A DNA stretch of 64,000 nt, from positions 4,704,001 to 4,768,000 of the forward strand of contig SCHM01000001.1 of the NCBI GenBank assembly GCA_004123355.1, written 5' to 3'. A model generated the notes under the pieces. The model saw only the letters and a list, made by a program, of their open reading frames with translations, made no database searches and was not told the DNA's origin. Below, piece by piece: positions 1 through 16,705 of this stretch (positions are counted from its first letter, which is position 1; every line of letters begins with the position of its first letter). Made by a program: the position numbers and the translations under genes. The stretch comes from Amphirosellinia nigrospora. Its lineage: Eukaryota; Ascomycota; Sordariomycetes; Xylariales; Xylariaceae.

Positions 1-1593
1 GCGGTTGTCCGTTTACCATATCGGGGACTGTTGTTGGGAAGCTAGGTTTCGAGTCAGTTTCGTGAACAGCTTTTACTAGATCACTCACCCAAGCTAGAGG
101 TAATCCGACCAAGACGTATAGTCCTGTCGCAATCAAGAAGCAACTTGGACGTGTTAGCAATAGCTCTCGTGCACATGGCAGTGCATCATCTTACGCGAAG
201 TAGTGCACGCCTGCCGACGTATTCGAAATCAACAGTCCGTAACCAATCACGCTGATCGCGCCAAAGACCACACAGAAGACACCCCTCATCTGTTTCCGGT
301 CTGAAATAAAGGCAATTGTCATATAAGAAAGAGCCCCGAGTGCGTAACATGGGATAGTGAGTAGTTGAACCTCGGCTGTAGACCAAGAACCTAGGCCTTT
401 GATGATCGTCGGGAGAAAGGTTGAGAAGCCTATAATTTCAGTCAGTTTCGTCTCTGCCGCACACAAGACATAGCGAAGACGGAATAACGCTTACCATAAA
501 GCATCGTGTCAGCCCCATACTGACCGACACAGAATACGTACACTTTCCAATCCTTGAATGCTTTCATCATATCTTGCGTGCTGAACTTCTGCGCGCTCTC
601 TGTAAAGCCATACTGGCGTTGATGTCGCGCAGCCATCAGCTTCTTCTCGTCGGGCGTCAAAAACTTCGCATGCTCTGGGTCGTTTGGTAACAAGAACAGG
701 ACTAAGAAACCCAGTATAATGGTAGGGATTCCCTCGATAATCATGATCCATCGCCATCCTCTCATCCCCCGTTCACCATCCAAATGCCCGATGCCGTAGG
801 CAAGGAGGCCTCCGAGTGCACCGGCGACGGCGGCGCTGACGAAAAGATACCCCACGCGTAACGCAAGCTCACGTTTCGTGTAGAAGAAGGTAAGATATAC
901 GTTGAGTCCCGGAAACAGCCCAGCTTCGAAGGCGCCCAAGAGCACCCTTTAAGGCTACTAGACCCCCAAAATTGCGCACGAACCCGGTGGCCAGCGCAAT
1001 TACACCCCAAATAAGCACAATGAAGGCCAGCCACCGCTGTGGTCCGATGGGTTTGAGAACTAGATTAGAAGGAATTTCAAAAACAATATCTGCGGACTTG
1101 TTGTCAGTTCCCCGCCACACTTTGACTGCAACCACATTGATGCGCATAGTATCTCTAATACCCATGTGCCGATACTGACTTACAAGTGACGAAGAGAATG
1201 GAAACAGCAATCTGAAACTGATTGCCCTTGAGACCTAGATCTTCTTCCAGGCCATAGAGTCGCGCATTCCCGATATTCACTCTGCAACCCAATTAGTACC
1301 CTATCCCCAAGCGCACATGTCCTGCCAGCATCTCTCCACGAACGAACCTGTCCAAAAAGCTAAATGTGTCTGCAATTTCAACGATAGTCATTAGACTTAT
1401 AGCGCAACATAGTAAACATATCAATTCAGACTCACAAAGCAGCATAACAAGAGGGACGAGGTGCCAATCAAGCTTGCGCACTTTTTTGCTCGTCGACGCC
1501 GAAATTAGTGTTCTCGCCATGCGTAACATCTCCCTCGGCAGTCTCGGTCGGCTTAGAGTCCGAATCGGATGACTTCCGAATACCGGAAGCCAT
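1..1593 (-). CDS. MFS transporter, allantoate permease (Dal5) family, C-terminus cut by window edge
   Basis: Plasma-membrane proton symporter of the anion:cation symporter/Dal5 group, which moves allantoate, vitamins or other organic acids. The start is the ATG at 1593 (MASGIRKSSD). The family signature RKLDWHLVPLVMLL follows, then FSFLDR and NIGNARLYGLEEDLGLKG, then PSNLVLKPIGPQRW, GAFEAGLFPG and later LPNNSPRYGKRTT near base 1, so roughly the last quarter lies outside the window. Short GT-AG introns are visible, for example 1370-1435, and a 22-base exon lies at 1348-1369. Two frame breaks disrupt the reading: an A run near 1465-1470 just before RKLDWH, and an extra or missing G near 948-952 between FGGLVAL and LLGAFEAG. 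Protein on both sides of each break is conserved, so sequence error is as likely as a pseudogene. Substrate cannot be inferred. Confidence 0.85.
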
Positions 1594-2809
1594 GATTCTC
1601 TCTTACTTTCCGGCTTATTTTCTCGTTTTTTATCGTCAAAATGGAGACGGAATGGTTCTGCCAGTATTGTAAACAAAGACGAGCGCTTGTGCTTGATAAT
1701 CAAATAGCTCCAAACGCAAGACATATGACTTTATGTTTCTACTTATTCAACAGCACCACGAAAAACGACACTAACAAAGAAATCTGGGTATCAGACTAAT
1801 TGACAAGCATCTTTTATATACCAGTGGCAGTCGTTCTCGATGACAACTGAGGCTGGATCGTGGGGTTAGATCCATGTAGATTAGATTAGATAGGTACAAA
1901 CTTAGTCCCCAGCAGATACTTAGATCTAATCGGACGATTGCATTAGTTCTAAGTACTAAGTAAGCTTCTATAAGTTACAGAGTGCTTAGGTAGTACCAAT
2001 AATTCAAATGAATGTCTTAAACAACTGACGACACGATAAGCAACCCAAATAAACGGACTTCCGCTGCCGCTGTGGGCAACTCAGTGCTTCTAGTTAAGAA
2101 GGGAATCTTGAAACCCCCACGTCATAGCACAACCTAACGTACGCGTAGATCTTAACCCATACCCATGTCTCTACTCCGCGGGTCAATGCGAGTTAGTTAC
2201 CTGACAGTCCCTCTGTGACTGTCTACCCTTCACTTACAGTCTATCACCGGCCTACCATCCTTGTCTAATTGTCAGTCTTCAGGCCTAGCTATATATTTAG
2301 TTTTACTATTGAATATTTAGTAACAGCTGCAAGGTGAATTTTGAGGGCTTTTAGGGGAAATTTCGTCATATAAGAGATAATGCGTTGCTTCCTATGACCA
2401 CGATGGCTGATCACGGCTCCCGTGTACCTCTTCTATATGCTTTCAAAGGTGAGATCCAAGTTTCTTTTGATAGATTGGATAAGTGACATGCTTGGTTTTA
2501 TCTGAAAATTAAGATTGGTTTCTCAGCCGAATTTTGTGTCAAATTTGGTAAGAGACGATCGTCCTGGCCTGTGTTCATGTATATAGATTTTGCCATTTGA
2601 ATACGATGAATATATTACTCCGGTATATACAGTACTCACTTCTGAGCCATCAACTGCCTGCCGGCCGGCAAAGCAAAAATCAATTGCACTGTACCTAACA
2701 AACAACCCCGCCCCCGCTCTCCGTACTCTTTTTGATCTGCCTGACCAACTTCAACACAATTAATCGCCTATGACTCAACCCCACCAACCTGCTGGTTCTC
2801 TGGTTGAAG
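1594..2809. other. Intergenic, divergent promoter region between MFS transporter and LeuRS genes
   Basis: About 1.2 kb without a supportable gene. The two flanking genes point away from each other, so both promoters must lie here. Long polypyrimidine and AT-rich stretches are present; I see no repeat or RNA gene. Confidence 0.6.
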
Positions 2810-5800
2810 ATGGCATCCGCAAATCCCAACGATGGTGCCAATGCATCCCAAAAGATGCTGAAGATTGAAAATGTACGCCGCTGGTCTCTCCTTTCCGACG
2901 GCCGCTAACCTTTCCCCCTCGAACAGACGCAGAAACGCGATGCTCTGATCGAAATCGAGCGCAAATATCAAGCAGCCTGGGCCGAATCCAAAATTTTCGA
3001 AACCGATGCCCCGACTCCAACCGATTCCTCCGATGCCCAACAACCCAAATTCTTTGCGACCATTGCCTACCCATACATGAATGGTTCGCTACATGTTGGA
3101 CATGGATATACTATCTCTAAGGTCGAGTTCGCAACAGGCTACGCGCGTCTCCATGGCAAAAACGCGTTGTTTCCCTTTGGATTTCATTGCACGGGCATGG
3201 CGATAAAGGCCTGTGCGGATAAACTTCAGAGGGAGGTGGAAATGTTCGGGCAGAACTTCGAGCATTTCACAGATGAGAATGAAGGTGACCTGGACGCCCG
3301 CGAAGCCGGTGATGGATTAGCTGTTAACGACGCTAGCGCCACTCCTGTCTCGGCTGACGTTACAAAGTTCCGGTCCAAGAAGACCAAGGTGGCGGCAAAG
3401 TCGGGGGCGGCCAAATACCAATTTCAGATCTTGCTATCGCAAGGCATACCGCGGGAAGATATCCATAAATTTGCCGACGCCTATCATTGGGTCCACGTCT
3501 TTCCAGCCGCAGGCATACGCGATGCCTCTCGTCTAGGGCTACGTATCGACTGGCGTCGCTCCTTCGTGACGACTGACGCCAACCCATTCTACGATTCATT
3601 TGTCCGTTGGCAGATGCGCCGCCTAAAAGAGCTCGGCAAGATTAAATTTGGGAAAAGGTATACCATCTATTCACCCAAAGACGGCCAGCCATGCCTCGAT
3701 CACGACCGTAGCGAGGGAGAAGGCGTAGGTGTGCAAGACTATACCGCTATTAAGATAGGTCGTAGATTGGTCTGAAGCGGCCCTGAACATAATTCAGAAG
3801 ATTTGCCATCTATTGCTCAGGCCAATGTCTACTTTTTGGCCGCAACCCTCCGCCCAGAAACGATGTATGGTCAGACTTGCTGTTTCGTCGGCCCCAAGAT
3901 CAAATATGGGCTGTTCAAGTTCCACGATGCCGCTGCTAGCCCAGACGCTGAGAATGACTATGTCGTTTGCACCGAGCGAGCAGCACGGAACTTGTCATTC
4001 CAAGGTTACACGGCTGTCTGGGCGCAATCCAGAAGTCTGTCGAGCTAACCGGTGCCGACTTGATTGGCACTCTGGTAGATGCTCCTCTATCGGTTCACAA
4101 GTCCGTGCGCATATTGCCTATGGAAACGGCCCAGGCTTCCAAAGGAACTGGAATCGTGACCTGTGTGCCCTCGGACAGTCCTGACGACTATGCCACCATC
4201 ACCGAATAGCTAGAAGGCTGACTACTACAAGATACGGAAGGAATGGGCAACGCTGGAGATGATTCCTATTATCGAAACGCCTAACTACGGCAAGCTCACC
4301 GCCATTACCCTAGTTGAGAAAATGAAAATTACTTCACCTAAAGATCCGAAGCTCGCTGAAGCTAAAAATATCGCGTATAAGGAAGGGTTTTACTACGGCA
4401 CTATGGTGCATGGGGACTTCAGCGGTCGTCCAGTCCAACAAGTTAAGGATTTGGTCAAACAGAAGTTGTTTGACTTAAGTCTTGCCTTCCCCTACGCCGA
4501 ACCCGAAGGAGTCGTCATCAGCCGATCCAAAGACGAGTGCGTCGCCGCCCATCTGGACCAATGGTATTTAAATTATGGTACGGCTGAAAACGGGGCGACG
4601 GCGAGTGGAACGCTCAGGTACGGGCACACCTTCTGAACGAAGATGGGAACGGCCTCGACACCTTCTCGACTGAGACAAAACGGCGATTTGAAGAAGCACT
4701 CGACTGGCTCGGCCAATGGGCATGTGCGCGGTCCTACGGCCTTGGATCTAAGTTGCCATGGGACGACCAATTTCTCGTCGAATCCCTGAGTGATAGCACA
4801 ATATACCCAGCCTATTATACGGTTGGCCCATTATCTCCATCAGGATATATACGGGAAGGAACCTGGGTTAGGTAACATCCGTCCAGAACAAATGACGGAC
4901 GAAGCGTGGGATTTTGTCCTGGCGCGCACGACAACCCCCCCGGGGGATAGTGATGCTTCCTTGTCTGTGCTGCAAGCCATGCGACGCGAATTCCAATACT
5001 GGTACCCGTTGGACATGCGTGTCTCAGGAAAAGACCTGATACAAAACCACCTTACGTTCTTCCTATATAATCACGTTGCCCTATGGCCATCCGAATATTG
5101 GCCGCGTGGTGTCCGTGTTAACGGGTTTGTTTTATTGAACAAGGAAAAGATGGCTAAAAGCACTGGCAATTTCCTCACGCTAAGCGAAACAGTTGACAAG
5201 TTCGGCGCCGACGCTGCGAGGGTCGCGCTAGCGGATGCTGGTGACGGTGTCGATGACGCCAATTTCTCAGAAAGCGTTGCAAATGCCGCCATTCTGAAGT
5301 TGTATGAGCTTCGGCAGTGGATTGAGGATATGATTCTCGGAGACAGCGGAGCTGCCAATGACGACAAGGGCCAACGTAATGGCTCCCTAAACTTCTGGGA
5401 CAAGGTATTCGACAATGAGATGAATCGCCTGGTCTGGGAAACGAAGGAAGCGTATGATACTCATCTTTTCCGTGCCGCCCTGCGCTCAGGCTTCTACAAT
5501 TTCACAGGCGCACGCGATTCCTACCGCGACGCGGTTGGGGCCATCGGCATGCACTCGAAACTAGTGCGCCGATATGCGGAACTGCAGTGCCTGCTTCTGG
5601 CCCCGTGGCGCCGCACTGGTGCGAGCACGTATGGACTGAGATACTAGGGCATAAGAACAGCATTCAAGTGGCACGTTGGCCGACTGACTGCCCCAGGCCT
5701 GACAGGGGCCTGCAGGCAGCGGCAGATTATGTGCAAGCAACGTCATCAGCTGTGAACGCAGCGCTTGGCCAGCTGATCAAGAGATTGGCGAAAAATAGTA

Positions 5801-6397
5801 ACAAAAAGAACGCCAGCGCTGGTTCAAGTCACGCCGTTTTTGACCCTCGTTCGTCGCCTTTCCGCCTCCGCATCTTCTTCACCCAATCTCTACCTGCGTG
5901 GCAGGAACGTTGTATCGACCTGGTGACAGCGGCGTTGAAAGACACCGGCCTAGTAGACACAGACGCCATTGGGAAGACCATTGGGAAGACAGAAACGAAA
6001 CGCGCCATGCCGTTTGTCCAACAGCTCAAGAAACGCCTCCAGGATGCGACGACAAGTGCTGGTGCAGGGGATGACGAGGCCGGAAATGAAACGGACAAGG
6101 ATGTTGAGACTGCCATTGTGCTAGGAAGGCGACTGCCATTCGACGAGCGCGCGGTTCTCGAGGAAATGGTGCCAGTGCTAAAAAAGGGTTAGGACCGCGA
6201 TGCGAGGGGTTAGAAATTGTCCGAATCGCTAAGGCAACTGCTACAGAAGAGCGCGGCGGGGAGGAAGAGGACAAGAAGAACAAATAGAAGGATACGTGCT
6301 GTCTACCGGCGAGGTTTTGGCCACAAAGGACCTGCCAGCCACTGCGGCCTCTGCTACCCCAGGAAACCCTAAATTTGTTTTTGAGCCTATAAATTAA
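2810..6397 (+). CDS. Cytosolic leucyl-tRNA synthetase, with about nine frame breaks
   Basis: Class Ia aminoacyl-tRNA synthetase that charges tRNA-Leu. The start is the ATG at 2810; an intron of about 54 bases (from about 2873) follows MLKIEN. In order I see the HIGH-type motif ([16 protein letters not shown] near 3070), [32 protein letters not shown], the editing-domain region [24 protein letters not shown] and TKGTG-like SKGTGIVT, then [24 protein letters not shown] and the KMSKS-type loop at 5147-5161, which reads KMAKS. The C-terminus ends FVFEPIN. Frame changes occur near 3757, 3800, 4027, 4212, 4592, 4832, 5603, 6193 and 6285, each of one or two bases, with conserved protein before and after. 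Either the assembly contains indels or this is a decaying duplicate of an essential gene. Family assignment is certain; functionality is not. Confidence 0.9.
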
Positions 6398-6806
6398 GTA
6401 GATTTTAAGGGCCACTTTCATACCCCCATCTACCAACACAAGGCTATTATTAAAGCTGTCCTCTTTAAACTAGCCCTTTGTAAATAGGTTGTAGGGTTGA
6501 ACTGCGATGTATTAGAAAGAGCAATCTTCGGACGTTCGTGGGCTGAGTGGGAAAACATGCAGCGTCTAAGTCTCTAAATAAAGCGTTCTGCTTCTAGGAT
6601 AACAATCGCTAGGCATCATGCTTAGTTTGGTATGCCTAATCGACTCCCAAGGTTTTTAGGGTTTAGCTTTATGTGCTACATGATAGTTACCGTCTGATGC
6701 TATGTAGTATCCATTGAGTTGATTATTGATAAGTCGTCAGCACAGCCTGGCCGAATAACCCCACACAGAAATTGAAGAACTTTCAATGGCCAGACTTATT
6801 AATGAG
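6398..6806. other. Short convergent intergenic spacer
   Basis: AT-rich spacer between the converging 3' ends of the LeuRS and adenosine deaminase genes. It should hold both terminators; nothing else is seen. Confidence 0.6.
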
Positions 6807-8941
6807 TTACACAGTCTGTTTGGAAATCATTGTTGCGTTCCAATCTGCGTATTCCTTCACAATCCACTGGCAGTATGCTTCCACTGGTCTTGCCATAGCT
6901 TCAGTCGCTCTGCTTTTATGCCAGTCCCATTAACCCCGAGTTGAATATCGCGGATCCACTCCTCTTGACTTTGATCTATGAATTTGACCAACGAACCGAA
7001 TTTTGAGCCAGGGCGCCCTATTTGATCTGATTAGCGAAGCTCCGTTTGTGAGGTGATTAGGACGAAAATCTCACCAGGCCACCTAGCCAATATTGTCGAA
7101 ACTTGGATGATTTGATAAAAGTCGTAACTCAAACCTGCAGCGTCTTCTCCCAAGATGGCTGGTCGTCGTGTTGCTAATCGCCGTTGCTACGCATGAGCAA
7201 TCACTACAGCAATTAGTGCTAGTCAATCCTCAAGCTCAACGTTACATGTGGAAGCCTTCATCACTATCTATGGCATTTCCATTTTCGATCCTAAACAAAT
7301 GTAGAATCCTGGCTAGGTGCTCTGGAAATGAACGAGAGAAGACGACGTCAGCTTCACTTACTTGCAGGTATTGGGTGGTGTAAAATGTCAGTACTCAGCC
7401 TGAGCACTTCATTTGAGATTGGGCAGACCTCCACCATGATCTTCTTTTCCGCATACTGGTCAAGTAGTAGTGGATGCTTGTATAACGAGAAGCCGTGACC
7501 GATACGGCGACTGTCAAATAGTAAAGCATCAAAAAGATTGTCATCGGTCGCGTTGCCGTCCCCAAGGGTTTCCCCAGCATGAAAGAAAAAGGGATACGTC
7601 ATATTCAACGCCTGGGTCTTGTTTTGAAACCAAAGGAGTTCGGGAGCTAGGTCGAGTAGGGTTCGCCCTAGATCTTCTTGTGCGACGACATCGTAGCCAC
7701 TGAAAAGATCAGGGAAGTGCTGCTTGCGTTCAATGGCCTTCTCCATGCCTGAAACAAAGCGTTAGTATCTCGAAGTTTAACGAATAATTTATCGAGTTAC
7801 TCTATCAAACTCGACAAGAAGATCCGGCGACTCACTACTCATAAGTCGAGACCGATCCGATCCACGCCAATCCGCCCAGATGATACGAACTCCCCACAAT
7901 GATTTTCCTTTATCGGTTTCTTGAAACTTGTTGAGTTCGTCCAGCAATACGTGAATCCAAAAGTCAAGATCGGGGTCGGGAGTATCCTTCCCCTCAGGAA
8001 CCAACTTGGCAGATGAGCCACCAGACCGAAGTTCAACCCACGCGATGCCGTCGTCCACCCAGGCGTTGAAAACACTCTGGTATGTCTTTCGTATGACTGG
8101 CTCGTAAGTCAATGCCGACCCAGCCGGATCAAAGCATGCTTGGAATTTTCTCCAGATCTCATCGACACCGAGATCGTGGCGAAGGACTTCATCTCTGGTG
8201 ACGGCCACTTTAGACATCAAGAAGGTGATGAATGCCTGCCTTCCACCTGAGAAGCTATCTGCCGCATATGTAACAGGAACCTTGGTTCCAGGTAAGTAGT
8301 ACGGAGACTCGATAGAGACGTTTGCTACCTTCGGATCGGCTGCGAAGTCACTCACATGTGAAAAGGCGAGTGTGGCGTTCTCTGCGGAAAGCTCGGTCGA
8401 GACATCTTGGGAAGCGGTGATGACGATCCCGCTGGTGTCGAGAAGGATATTAAAGATTGTCTCAAACTGGAGGATGGCGCTGGAGTGGACGTGTAGCAGA
8501 GACCCTTTCGGCATTTGAGACACGATGGCCCAGAGCTTGGTGGATGGAATGAGAGGCTTGGCTGGCGTTAGCAAACATCTCCCCAGCATACCTCTCGTTG
8601 TCCTCGAGCTCTATGCCGGCGGGCTTCCTCCAGAAATTGTCTATCTCATACTGGCGAATTGCACCGACAATGGCCTCAGCTTGTTGCGCTACGGGCGATA
8701 GGTTGGACCGAAAGTCATGATCTACCGTTTGGTTAGCTTTAAAGCCAGATGAAGATTGGGTCGAGTCATCCCAATGGAAATTATGGCTTATACCTTGACG
8801 TTGAAGCTTTTCCTCGGCTATCAGTGCTGTCCTTCTTTTCAAATGCTCTTGAACGGCCGGATCGTCGTTTGTTTGCGAGTGAGCATAGCTAAAGAGCAAT
8901 GCTAAGACCGACAAATATCGTGATATTTGTGCGAGCTGCAT
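6807..8941 (-). CDS. Secreted adenosine deaminase-like protein (ADGF/CECR1 type)
   Basis: Predicted extracellular metal-dependent deaminase converting adenosine to inosine. The start at 8941 gives a signal peptide (MQLAQISRYLSVLALLFSYAHS). Landmarks in order: MPKGSLLHVHSSAIL (metal-binding HxH), the WVELRSGG strand, FFHAGETLGDG (zinc and catalytic HAGE), DSRRIGHGFSLYKHP, EVCPISNEVL, then GEDAAGLSYDFYQIIQ and a C-terminal helix ending near 6807. Introns are visible at about 7748-7797 and about 7325-7365. Frame breaks occur near 8565, in the NDD metal-binding region around 7160-7200 (at least two), and near 6870 where one G seems missing. The distal part is more eroded than the N-terminal half, so true decay is possible. 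Family is clear from the HxH and HAGE motifs and the N-terminal ADGF extension. Confidence 0.85.
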
Positions 8942-10815
8942 GGTTACTATTACGACTGTCAAGGCGTAGTCGGTCACCGCGATGAACCTCTTTTAGTCCT
9001 CAACTATCAGGATCATATTACCGACAGGATACTCCTTTCGCAGCGAGACAGCTCATATATACCGTCTCCAAGGCCGCCTGCTACTAAGTGAAGGGTACGG
9101 GCCGTAGCGCTTGCGGCTGCATGTCTTACTCCCTGGCTCTCGAGTATCCGAAGTCGCCGCGAATTCCGATGATTATGTGACGAGGACACAAAGATGCAGC
9201 CTCCCGTGTCTCTCAACCATTGGACGAGATTCTAGTGAGACATTCACTTCTTCCGAGTTCCGAACACAGTATGACTGCCGGAGATGTTTTGTTGAGCTGG
9301 TATACCGATATGAACTTTTGTGGCTTAGTTGAGAGTGTGATATTGACATATTAGTCTACCTTCAGCGCATATCAATCTGATGCAGGCCGTCATTTATTGG
9401 CCATTTCTCTACTCTGGGTACCAGCGTAATTCACTTCGTACGCCGTCCAAATGATATATTTGTCGTCACTCACGGCCAGTGGGAGTAGTTTCACAATTGC
9501 GTTACATATATATTTTAAAGAAGTTAATGCTACCATCTCGTGACATGCTGTGTCATATTCCCCGCCAACCAATAAGTAGGACAGTAAGTTAGGTACACAA
9601 TAGTAACACCTCTCACGGCTAGTCACGTTTGAGAGCGACAAAAAACCTAACTAGTGTTATGTCGGTATATCACAGAGCCGAGTCTAAGACATGCAGTTGG
9701 AGTGGAGGCTATCAGTCTGCAATACGCCCTCGAGGCTTCAGCTCCTGCGATAGTCGGAGCTCAAATAGGAAGAGCGATCTTGATCAGATGCCGAGGCTCG
9801 AGCAGAAAGATGCATTTAATGTTGTCGTGCTCTGTGGGTATCGTAGATTGAATATAAATGTGACGAAATCCGTGGCTGCATGTGTAAACCAATATATGCA
9901 GACGTGCAGATTACCCATACCCGACTTCCGACATTTGAATGCGACTTCATGTTGTGGGCAACGCACAGGCCGACAGGTAGATCTGAAGATCTAACTGGGG
10001 AGTAAATTAAAGGCAGTACTTCCGGCAGCGCCCTGCATTACTTCATTGCTTCTCAGATGCAAATTTATCATACAGGCTTGCAAAAAGAATTTAGTTTTCG
10101 AACCTTTTCGATTCAGATGGTTTAAGAACTACATAATCCTAAATGATGTTTTAATCCGACCGCGATACCCGCAAAATACAGTCCTCCATGTGCTCTGCTG
10201 CGCTCTCGAAGCCGATGCTATTGTAGTCGGGATCGTATCATCTGATGTTTAACATTACGAGTAGAATCTTCAATTGAATTTCATGCGTATAGTTCGCGTT
10301 CCTGGTGATGTAGGGGAAATGAACTTTCCACTAACCCCGGCCACTCTCTTCTTTTCGGCGCCCGCAGCTTTGCATACTAATATTAAATAGTATGATGATG
10401 TCCCTTGTGACTGGAGGTTTTAGGACCCGAAAATGAAGTCTTGCACTACTCAGACCCTGTGCCATTTGGGAAGAGCTTACAACCAAAGTCGGACGAAGTC
10501 ATCAGTGCTTGCATGATTGTAATCCTTACTGAGAGTAGGAATAGGGGCTAATTTCGGCCAAATGACTTGGCGGCACCACTCTTTAATCCCGACAAAGACG
10601 ACCTCCCCTTCGATAACCCTAGGCAACCCTCACATTTACTGTGTTTACTTTCTCGCCATACGCGTTGCTTCCCTACTTGTGCGTGTCATGTCCTCGGGCG
10701 CTGGATTATCACTCGTTTACCTGCTTCAGTTATTGTACACAGTATAGCAATACTAATTGCTATATACTGGCCACCATTCGTTGAAATTCAAGCCTCCCAC
10801 TCACTAATATCAAAG
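8942..10815. other. Intergenic region, no supportable gene
   Basis: About 1.9 kb between the divergent adenosine deaminase and GPI-protein genes. Only short open frames without recognisable protein are present. It must include both promoters. Confidence 0.5.
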
Positions 10816-11550
10816 ATGATAGGCGAGCGTACTATGAGCTGGGGTTCAGCCATACTTCTTCTCGCATCCTCTCTGACGGCGACGGCGGCGCAGACTACCA
10901 GTCTTGACGTACCTACGGGTCTTCCGGCCTCTTGCACGCCCCTAGCAACGCTCCTCAGCGAGTACCCTCCACCTGCTGATGGCGAGGTAGTAGATTCTGC
11001 ACTCAACGATGGGCTACGCACATTTTACTCCGAACTCTACTCCAGCTACCAAGAAACGGCGACAAAAAAGCCGGCCATGTCATTAAATCGTACCTCGCTC
11101 TGTGACTTTATCATCTCCACCCAAGTTCCATCCGCCACGCCATCGGCAACTTCCGCACTATCCAGCTATATCTCAGCGGCCGGCCTCTGGCTAGAAGATC
11201 ATGGACTGGCCGAGGCGGAATCACTTCTTGAAGGCGATTGCGACGGGGCGCTCCTACCTGGGGACGAGACAGCGATAGGCAACCTAGATTTTGTGGTTGC
11301 TTTCGGACCATGTTATGAGCTGCTGGGGTGGGATCAGAGGACACCTTCTAGTTCTGGTGCGACGACAACTGATGCAAGTTCTCAATCGACTACCACTTCG
11401 AGCCAGCCTAGGTCGACACTGGTGACACCTTCGCCAACTGGTCAGTCGAGTGAGTCGGATGCGTCGCCACCTAGTGCTGGAAGCAGGAAAATAGTAGATG
11501 TGTTTTGGGTTCTGGCGATGACTGTGTGTGTGATCTCACTTCTTTTATAA
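10816..11550 (+). CDS. Secreted serine/threonine-rich protein, probably GPI-anchored
   Basis: Single-exon gene, about 244 residues, intact. Two in-frame ATGs (10816 and 10834) both give a signal peptide: MSWGSAILLLASSLTATAAQ precedes the likely cleavage site. The mature part has four cysteines in pairs (SCTPL, LCDF, DCDGA, PCYELLGW), then a Ser/Thr/Pro-rich linker rich in TTTSS and SPTGQSS, and finally a hydrophobic tail (VFWVLAMTVCVISLLL) that ends the protein. Signal peptide plus Ser/Thr linker plus hydrophobic C-terminus is the usual layout of fungal GPI-anchored cell-wall proteins. No catalytic domain is recognised. The upstream in-frame extension from 10567 lacks coding character and was not used. 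Function unknown; a structural or surface role is inference. Confidence 0.75.
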   Translation: MIGERTMSWGSAILLLASSLTATAAQTTSLDVPTGLPASCTPLATLLSEYPPPADGEVVDSALNDGLRTFYSELYSSYQETATKKPAMSLNRTSLCDFIISTQVPSATPSATSALSSYISAAGLWLEDHGLAEAESLLEGDCDGALLPGDETAIGNLDFVVAFGPCYELLGWDQRTPSSSGATTTDASSQSTTTSSQPRSTLVTPSPTGQSSESDASPPSAGSRKIVDVFWVLAMTVCVISLLL

Positions 11551-12675
11551 TGAAGCCGAAAGAAACAATAGCTCGTGCTTAACGCTGTTGAGATTATCAG
11601 TGAATGTAGATAGCCCAAACATATGATCTATTTAACTAGTTAGCTATGCCGTGAATAAAGTGAGTATATATTCCAGAATCCATTACTGGTTGCTAAACCA
11701 AGCACACAAGGAGCATCTTGTTTAGGTTGAATACACGGCGCGCTTCCTATAGGTATAGTTACGGGCGAATAGTCACCATCGGGAATGATATCTTCCAGAC
11801 AATTAGTCCAAGACTTCAATGATCACGATCATTACGTGTGTACCAGTAACCGAGTTATTTTGCCAAGTCGTCAAACAGAAAGGGCTCCGCCATGTTCTAT
11901 TTCAGAATCTACTGTGCGGAGACCAGTTGAAGGATCGTACGAACTATGAATAGGATCGGAGACTAATGTGAAGATCTTTCAATTTATAATTGAGAACCCC
12001 GATGGCTGTGTCAACCCTAACGGTTTGCTGCGAGCTTTTCGTAGGATTTGGGTTTGAGTCCTTTACGATGAGTTGAGACAGGATGGTGAATCGAAAAGGG
12101 TTATGTAGAAGGATGTCTCATGACAGAGATCAAGGCTCGCTGCGACGGCGGCATGTGTGCGGTTACTCCGGTCTCACATCTGCGCGAATCTAGGAAAGTA
12201 GTATTATTAGAGGAATATGGCACTAGGTATTAAGTAGAAGGATTTAGAACATCTACGCGTATGTACACGCGTATTAGTCCCTAGCTCAAGCTGCAATGAC
12301 GTGGCCCGCCGATTACATCATGGTCTAGCTACCCCTCCACCCCTCTAAGACTAACCTAGTGGACGGCATGTGATACTAAGGGCGCCCTGATCAGCCAAAG
12401 CCGCCAGGTATTGTACACTTGTGCAGCTTAGAAGATAGTGGTATGGCGGCAGCTCAAACACACGAGACAAAAAAAGATTTATCAAAATAGTATAGTAGAA
12501 GGTATGGATTAGTACTATTCATTTCTATTCCAGTACAACGTCTATACCGCGCCACCGAGTCCGCAAGCCATGTCGCGCAATTGTCATAATTTGAATCAGC
12601 TTTTTAATTCCAAAAACGCCTCTTGGCCATATAGACAAGTCCTTATACATTCCGTTTCATCAAATCATAACATAT
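11551..12675. other. Intergenic region, convergent genes
   Basis: About 1.1 kb between the 3' ends of the GPI-protein and mannitol dehydrogenase genes. No conserved protein, repeat or RNA is recognised. Confidence 0.5.

Positions 12676-16705
<4,030 letters not shown>

Noticed and set aside
10567-10815. N-terminal extension of the GPI-protein reading frame
   Set aside because: The extension is not protein-like, and a good signal peptide starts at 10816 or 10834.
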